A stretch of 64,000 nt of DNA from the NCBI GenBank assembly GCA_033060915.1, contig CM065379.1, forward strand, positions 27,706,318-27,770,317, in the 5' to 3' direction. This DNA is from Euryodendron excelsum. Lineage: Eukaryota; Streptophyta; Magnoliopsida; Ericales; Pentaphylacaceae. How positions within the stretch are numbered: the first letter of the stretch is position 1; each line of letters starts with the position of its first letter. Below, one piece after another: positions 60,578-64,000 of the stretch. Made by a program: the position numbers and the translations under genes. The notes below the pieces were generated by a model. That model was not told the origin of the DNA. It saw nothing but the letters and a program-made list of their open reading frames with translations, and did no database searches.

Positions 60578-61442
60578 AAAATTGGTGTGCTGTTGCGGGC
60601 ACCCAAAAATAAAACCAATACCCTAAAAACAAATATGTAGTAGTATGAGTAAGGATCATTCCTACGGAGAGTGTTTAGCCTAGTTTTATGCTATGTGAAC
60701 AATGATTCGGGGGTTGTGAATATAATGAAAACTATTTCAATAAAAACGACTGCGAAACAATTCAGATTAAAGTATTGGAATCAGCCAAAAGAATAAACCT
60801 TGGTCTGAGTCAACATCCACCATCGAAATTTTACAACTGATCATCGATGCAAGCATATCAATTCACACACTGAATATTCACCGTCAGAATTATTTTCCTA
60901 TCTCTCCTTAACTGTAGTTAATTAGAAACAAGCGATCTCATAAACCCTAACTATGAAACAGCCCATGATAAGCACGCAATGTTTAATCTAATACAAGCCT
61001 TAAGCATTAGAGAAATCAATGAAGCTAAACAACACAAGCATAAGCGGTGGCATTTAATTTAGTAGAATGTCCTTCCTAAGATATAATAATTCCTAACGCA
61101 GCAACTCATTAAATCTTAGTCGCTTCACAAATTAGAGGAATCAAACAATTACAAAATTGATATCTAATCTAGTAGTAGATTGCAATGAATAATAAACTAG
61201 TAGGCCTCCTAGCGATTAAACAAGACAATCATAAAAATAGGCACAGAAGTACATCTGATACTCAAAGCATAAATCAAATAATGAAAACAAATTACATCTC
61301 ACAGTTTATTATTATTTCCGAGGCTTTTGTTTCCTTCGAATAAGATTCAGAGTTTAGCCACACAGGGCCACGAAAACAGCTCAAATAATAACCTAGAATA
61401 ATATGGAAAATGCCAACAACCCTAAAAACAAAATAATCCCAG

Positions 61443-61450
61443 CTTTTATA
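61443..61450 (-). promoter_or_regulatory. TATA box in the A1 5' LTR
   Basis: TATAAAAG on the minus strand, the likely promoter of A1 genomic RNA. Confidence 0.75.
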
Positions 61451-61479
61451 GGCTTCTGAAAATATGCAGCTTCATACAA

Positions 61480-61700
61480 TCGTTCAAACGCACTTACTAT
61501 CGTTCGAACGCATTGAACCACCATTTGAATGGTGCATCGAACGCATTTCAAATGGGAAAAATGCTTTCTGTATATTTTGAACGCTCTTCAAACTTGAAAT
61601 TGACGTGAATCCGTTTGACGTACTGTTCGAACGCATATGCTACCGTTCGAACGCCTCTTGGGACCGTTCGAACGCTCCTTCGAATGCTGCTTGCATTTTA
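61480..61700. promoter_or_regulatory. TTCGAA dyad cluster upstream of the A1 TATA box
   Basis: Several CGTTCGAACGC-type palindromes and decayed versions lie within about 220 bp. All three Athila LTRs keep the cluster. The best copies are 10-12 bp perfect palindromes. Confidence 0.75.
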
Positions 61701-61854
61701 GCTCGAATTTGTCCCTTTTAAGCTAGGATTCTCTTCCTTGGCATTCCATAGCAACCTAAATCAAAATATAAGAATAATGAGTATCTTTAGGCACCAACTA
61801 AGTATAAAAGATTAAACATTAAGGGAAAAAAATATGACATTTGCATTTTCATCA

Positions 61855-62050
61855 AGGTCATCTTTGGGGACTAGCATTTTATCGGGTTTGCACCAAGACC
61901 AGGGATGACATGGTTCCTCATCTCCCCATTCCATTTCCTCTCCATCCTTATAATGTATCTCTTGGCATATGGCGAACTAGACCTTGTCGTTACCAAACTT
62001 CGTGATGACGTTGACGGTGTGGTCTGGTAGAGGGTCCGTAGTGGATTCTT
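61855..62050 (-). pseudogene. gag: N-proximal remnant of the E1 gag
   Basis: Minus-strand text DHTVNVITKFGNDKV, then ICQEIHYKDGEEMEW and PDKMLVPKDDL, is homologous to the E2 gag (DHTVNVITKFGDNKVC, CQEIYYKVGEE). It is cut by A1 at 61854; the continuation is at 23804. The upstream zinc-binding-like segment present in E2 is deleted, and the short repeat at 62053-62092 sits at the break. Confidence 0.72.
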
Positions 62051-62052
62051 TT

Positions 62053-62092
62053 CCTTCGTGATGACGTTGACATTGACGTTGACGTTGACAAT
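62053..62092. repeat. Short GTTGAC repeat at the gag break of E1
   Basis: Several GACGTT/GACATT hexamers occur in tandem. The block CTTCGTGATGACGTTGAC is also present at about 62000-62017, a direct repeat that could have mediated the deletion. Confidence 0.7.
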
Positions 62093-63442
62093 GAACTAGA
62101 CCTTTCGGTCTGTAATGATAGGGATGAGGGGAGGAACCTTTGGAGATAGGGGATCTGCCCTTGTATGCAAGCACCTTACCATTGATCAGGAATTTGAATT
62201 TATCATTTATTCGCGAAAAATAAGAAAACTCATTGAACAAAAGAATCAAAGTACATTTTGATGGGGGAAGTAAGAACATTTTTCTTGGACTTCCACCTAT
62301 TTAATTTTATATAAGAAGTCCTAAACTACTCTTCAGTCTTCGGATTCGCCTTTGTTGGATTCGATATCGAGGAGGTCGCTGAGAAACCTTGTTGATCGAT
62401 TGCCCCTTGTCTTCTTAGTAACTTTATCTCCATGAGAGTAGAGGGATTGGGGCCCCTCTTATGGAATGAATTGATGTGCATGCCATGAGTCCTTAGGGTT
62501 ACGTGGGAACCCTTAGGGTTTGGGTAAGTTTAATGTAAGGGAGAGTGACCTTGGTGTCACTCTTAATGGGTTGATCATATGCATGAGAATGCAGTGACTT
62601 GAGTTACTCTGGAACTCTTGTCTTGACATAGAATATGAAATGTATGAATATAGATGCAAAGAGTATAAGGAAAGTGATTGCAATGGCAAAGTAGATGTGT
62701 ATGCATGAGCAGTTAGACATGCATTATAATAGTAAGAATACAATTATTATAACAACAAGAATACACAGGTATAAAGGAAAGTGAAAGCAATAGCCTTTTC
62801 CTCTATAGTCTTGAAAACGGTGTGCGTGTCTTAAATCCGCAGAGGTTCAGCTATGCATGGTGTCTATATGAGCATGAGGTTGAGGGTTTACTAATATGTC
62901 CTAAAAAGGCTCGGTTTCTGAATCTTCAAGGCCCACTCCCCGAGGTGGTGCCATGATCGGTTGGTGATTCGAGTGGGGGGACCATCAAGAGGTCGTAGGT
63001 GAAGAAACTAACACAGTATCTTGCCCACAACTAATATACCGTTCCCCCTTCTAACTAGAAGGGACATATCAGGGTGAAAAATGCAAGTATGCATAATGCA
63101 AGTGCACGTGCAGTGTGTGTTTGATTTTTTGAAAGTGGAGGAAAGAGCCCAACAACTCACATCCATCATATTCATCACAGTCATGCATAGCAGTTAATAA
63201 AATGTAAACAAAAATTGCACCTACAAAACAAAGATGCAAGAGTTAGTATGTGGATGACAAACTTAATGCAAGATAATATGAATGGAGTTAAATGCATGTT
63301 TTTGAAAACAACTTTGAAAATTTGATTTTAAAAATTAAAAGTGGATAGGATTGGACAAGTTATTGAAGACTCTACATGGGTGAAGGGTGAAAAAACATGA
63401 CTATGGCCTAACCCTCTAAGTGTTCTCAGTGGAGTCGCCAAT
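62093..63442 (-). other. Leader of E1
   Basis: No gene is seen. It is collinear with the E2 and E3 leaders in a single copy. The conserved block is about 62835-63045. Confidence 0.7.
63423..63440 (-). other. Primer-binding site of E1 (tRNA-Arg type)
   Basis: Minus-strand TGGCGACTCCACTGAGAA is a decayed match to tRNA-Arg, two bases from the LTR. Confidence 0.7.
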
Positions 63443-64000
63443 TGTCGCACATAGATTTTTCACACTTGAGGACTATACTCTCTCTTTAGAACTCATCCTC
63501 CTAGAAGAATGAGTGAGACTAGATTTGAATTGAAAATTGATTTGAATAAAGGGCTTTTGGAATACATTTGGAGTCGTCGCCTAACTTGATTAAGTTGAGT
63601 TAGGTCACCTAAAAACCAAACACAATCTGAAGAGTGCACTTAGGGTTTTTGAAAACAATTGTGAAAATACCTCCTCAAGAGAGGGTTTTTAAGAAAACAG
63701 GTTGTTTGGCAACCTTTAGAAAATATTTAAGCCATTTTTTGAAAATAACGCCATTTTGGTCTTTCGAAAACAGTGATCCAGGTTCCGAGGTGGGTTACGT
63801 GTGGGGAAGATGCACTACGCGATCATCCTTCCCCGCCCTTGCGGTACCTACATGTCTATTCACCCTAGATTCACTCATTAAAGTTTTCGATTAATATATG
63901 TCCAAAACTATCCACTTTAGAAAAGAATTTTTAAAAGAATGATGCATGATATGCAAGTGCAAGAAAAGAGTTTAACTTTAAAAATAGACTTGAAAAAAAA
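63443..64000 (-). mobile_element. 5' LTR of E1, first 558 bases in the window
   Basis: It starts TGTCGCACATAG and follows other Tat-like LTRs (GAACTCATCCTCC, GGTTGTTTGGCAACC). A deletion removed part of the AATACACACACAAGCGG block. It continues beyond the window. Confidence 0.85.

Larger units (their letters stand above)
23805..61854 (-). mobile_element. A1: Athila-type Ty3/gypsy element, interrupted by E3 and A2
   Basis: Sense is minus. The 5' LTR is 60583-61854, with a tRNA-Asp primer site at 60560-60577, leader, gag and pol (48996-43830), polypurine tract 25075-25093 and 3' LTR 23805-25074. After removing E3 and A2 the element is about 9.3 kb. No target-site duplication is visible: the flanks are CTACG and AGGTC. 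Pol domain order (protease, RT, RNase H, integrase) is that of Ty3/gypsy, and the gag and protease motifs are Athila-like. Confidence 0.87.
60583..61854 (-). mobile_element. 5' LTR of A1
   Basis: It runs from TGGTGTGCTGTTGCGG to TTTTCATCA, 1272 bp, the partner of 23805-25074. The minus-strand promoter has a TATA box at 61443 and the best-kept TTCGAA cluster at 61480-61700. Confidence 0.9.
1352..64000 (-). mobile_element. E1: outermost Tat/Ogre-like retrotransposon, split by all other insertions
   Basis: E1 is reconstructed from pieces that join once younger insertions are removed: 3' LTR (1352-2727), polypurine tract, antisense gene (to 6693), variable internal region (21770-23392), gag (23393-23804 plus 61855-62050), leader, primer site (63423-63440) and the start of the 5' LTR (63443 onward). 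Sense is the minus strand, because the primer site lies just left of the right LTR and the polypurine tract just right of the left LTR. No pol domain of this lineage is visible, so E1 is probably non-autonomous. Both outer LTR ends lie outside the window, so its target-site duplication cannot be checked. The Tat/Ogre assignment rests on the 5-kb LTRs, the tRNA-Arg-type primer site and gag similarity. Confidence 0.8.

Noticed and set aside
60555..60590. LTR-primer site-LTR arrangement read as a tandem Athila array or a two-LTR circle product
   Set aside because: The left LTR (A2) has its own ATCAC duplication on both sides, so it is a separate solo-LTR insertion beside the primer site.

Overview
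This window is plant nuclear DNA made almost entirely of nested LTR retrotransposons. I found no independent host gene. Lineage calls rest on tRNA-matching primer sites, polypurine tracts, gag/pol motifs and very long LTRs. Two Ty3/gypsy lineages are present: a Tat/Ogre-like family (LTRs 4.9-5.2 kb, tRNA-Arg-type primer site) and an Athila family (LTRs about 1.27 kb, tRNA-Asp primer site). These lineages suggest a flowering plant, probably a eudicot with a large repeat-rich genome; the species cannot be read from the sequence.

Layout, oldest to youngest as shown by who interrupts whom. E1 is a Tat-like element whose 3' LTR ends at 2727 and whose 5' LTR starts at 63443, so it brackets nearly the whole window. 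Inside E1 lie: L0 (an LTR ending at 1351, within the E1 3' LTR); E2 (6694-21764, a deleted Tat-like element), which contains solo LTR S1 (10770-15913); and A1 (23805-61854, an Athila element splitting the E1 gag). Inside A1 lie E3 (25869-43161, a structurally complete 17.3-kb Tat-like element) and A2 (a solo Athila LTR, 49132-60554). A2 contains solo LTR S2 (50362-60484), which contains solo LTR S3 (54144-59104). The deepest stack is E1 > A1 > A2 > S2 > S3. Six insertions have recognisable 5-bp target-site duplications. All nine insertions point the same way, sense on the minus strand.

Coding content is decayed. The only pol is that of A1 (43.8-49.0 kb, minus strand): gag, protease, reverse transcriptase, RNase H and integrase are recognisable but broken by stops, frameshifts and Asp-to-Asn changes at catalytic sites. 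E1 and E2 keep gag pieces only, and E3 has no recognisable gag or pol, so these Tat-like elements look non-autonomous. E1 and E3 each carry a spliced gene on the opposite (plus) strand between the polypurine tract and the former pol. The two genes share their 5' part, intron and N-terminus but carry different C-terminal domains: a plant mobile domain in E1 and a DUF7745-like segment in E3.

The Tat-like LTRs also hold structure beyond genes: 81-bp tandem repeats, arrays of small stem-loops with compensatory changes, dyads upstream of a minus-strand TATA box, and more than 2 kb of strand-asymmetric GA/CT sequence in the transcribed part of the LTR.
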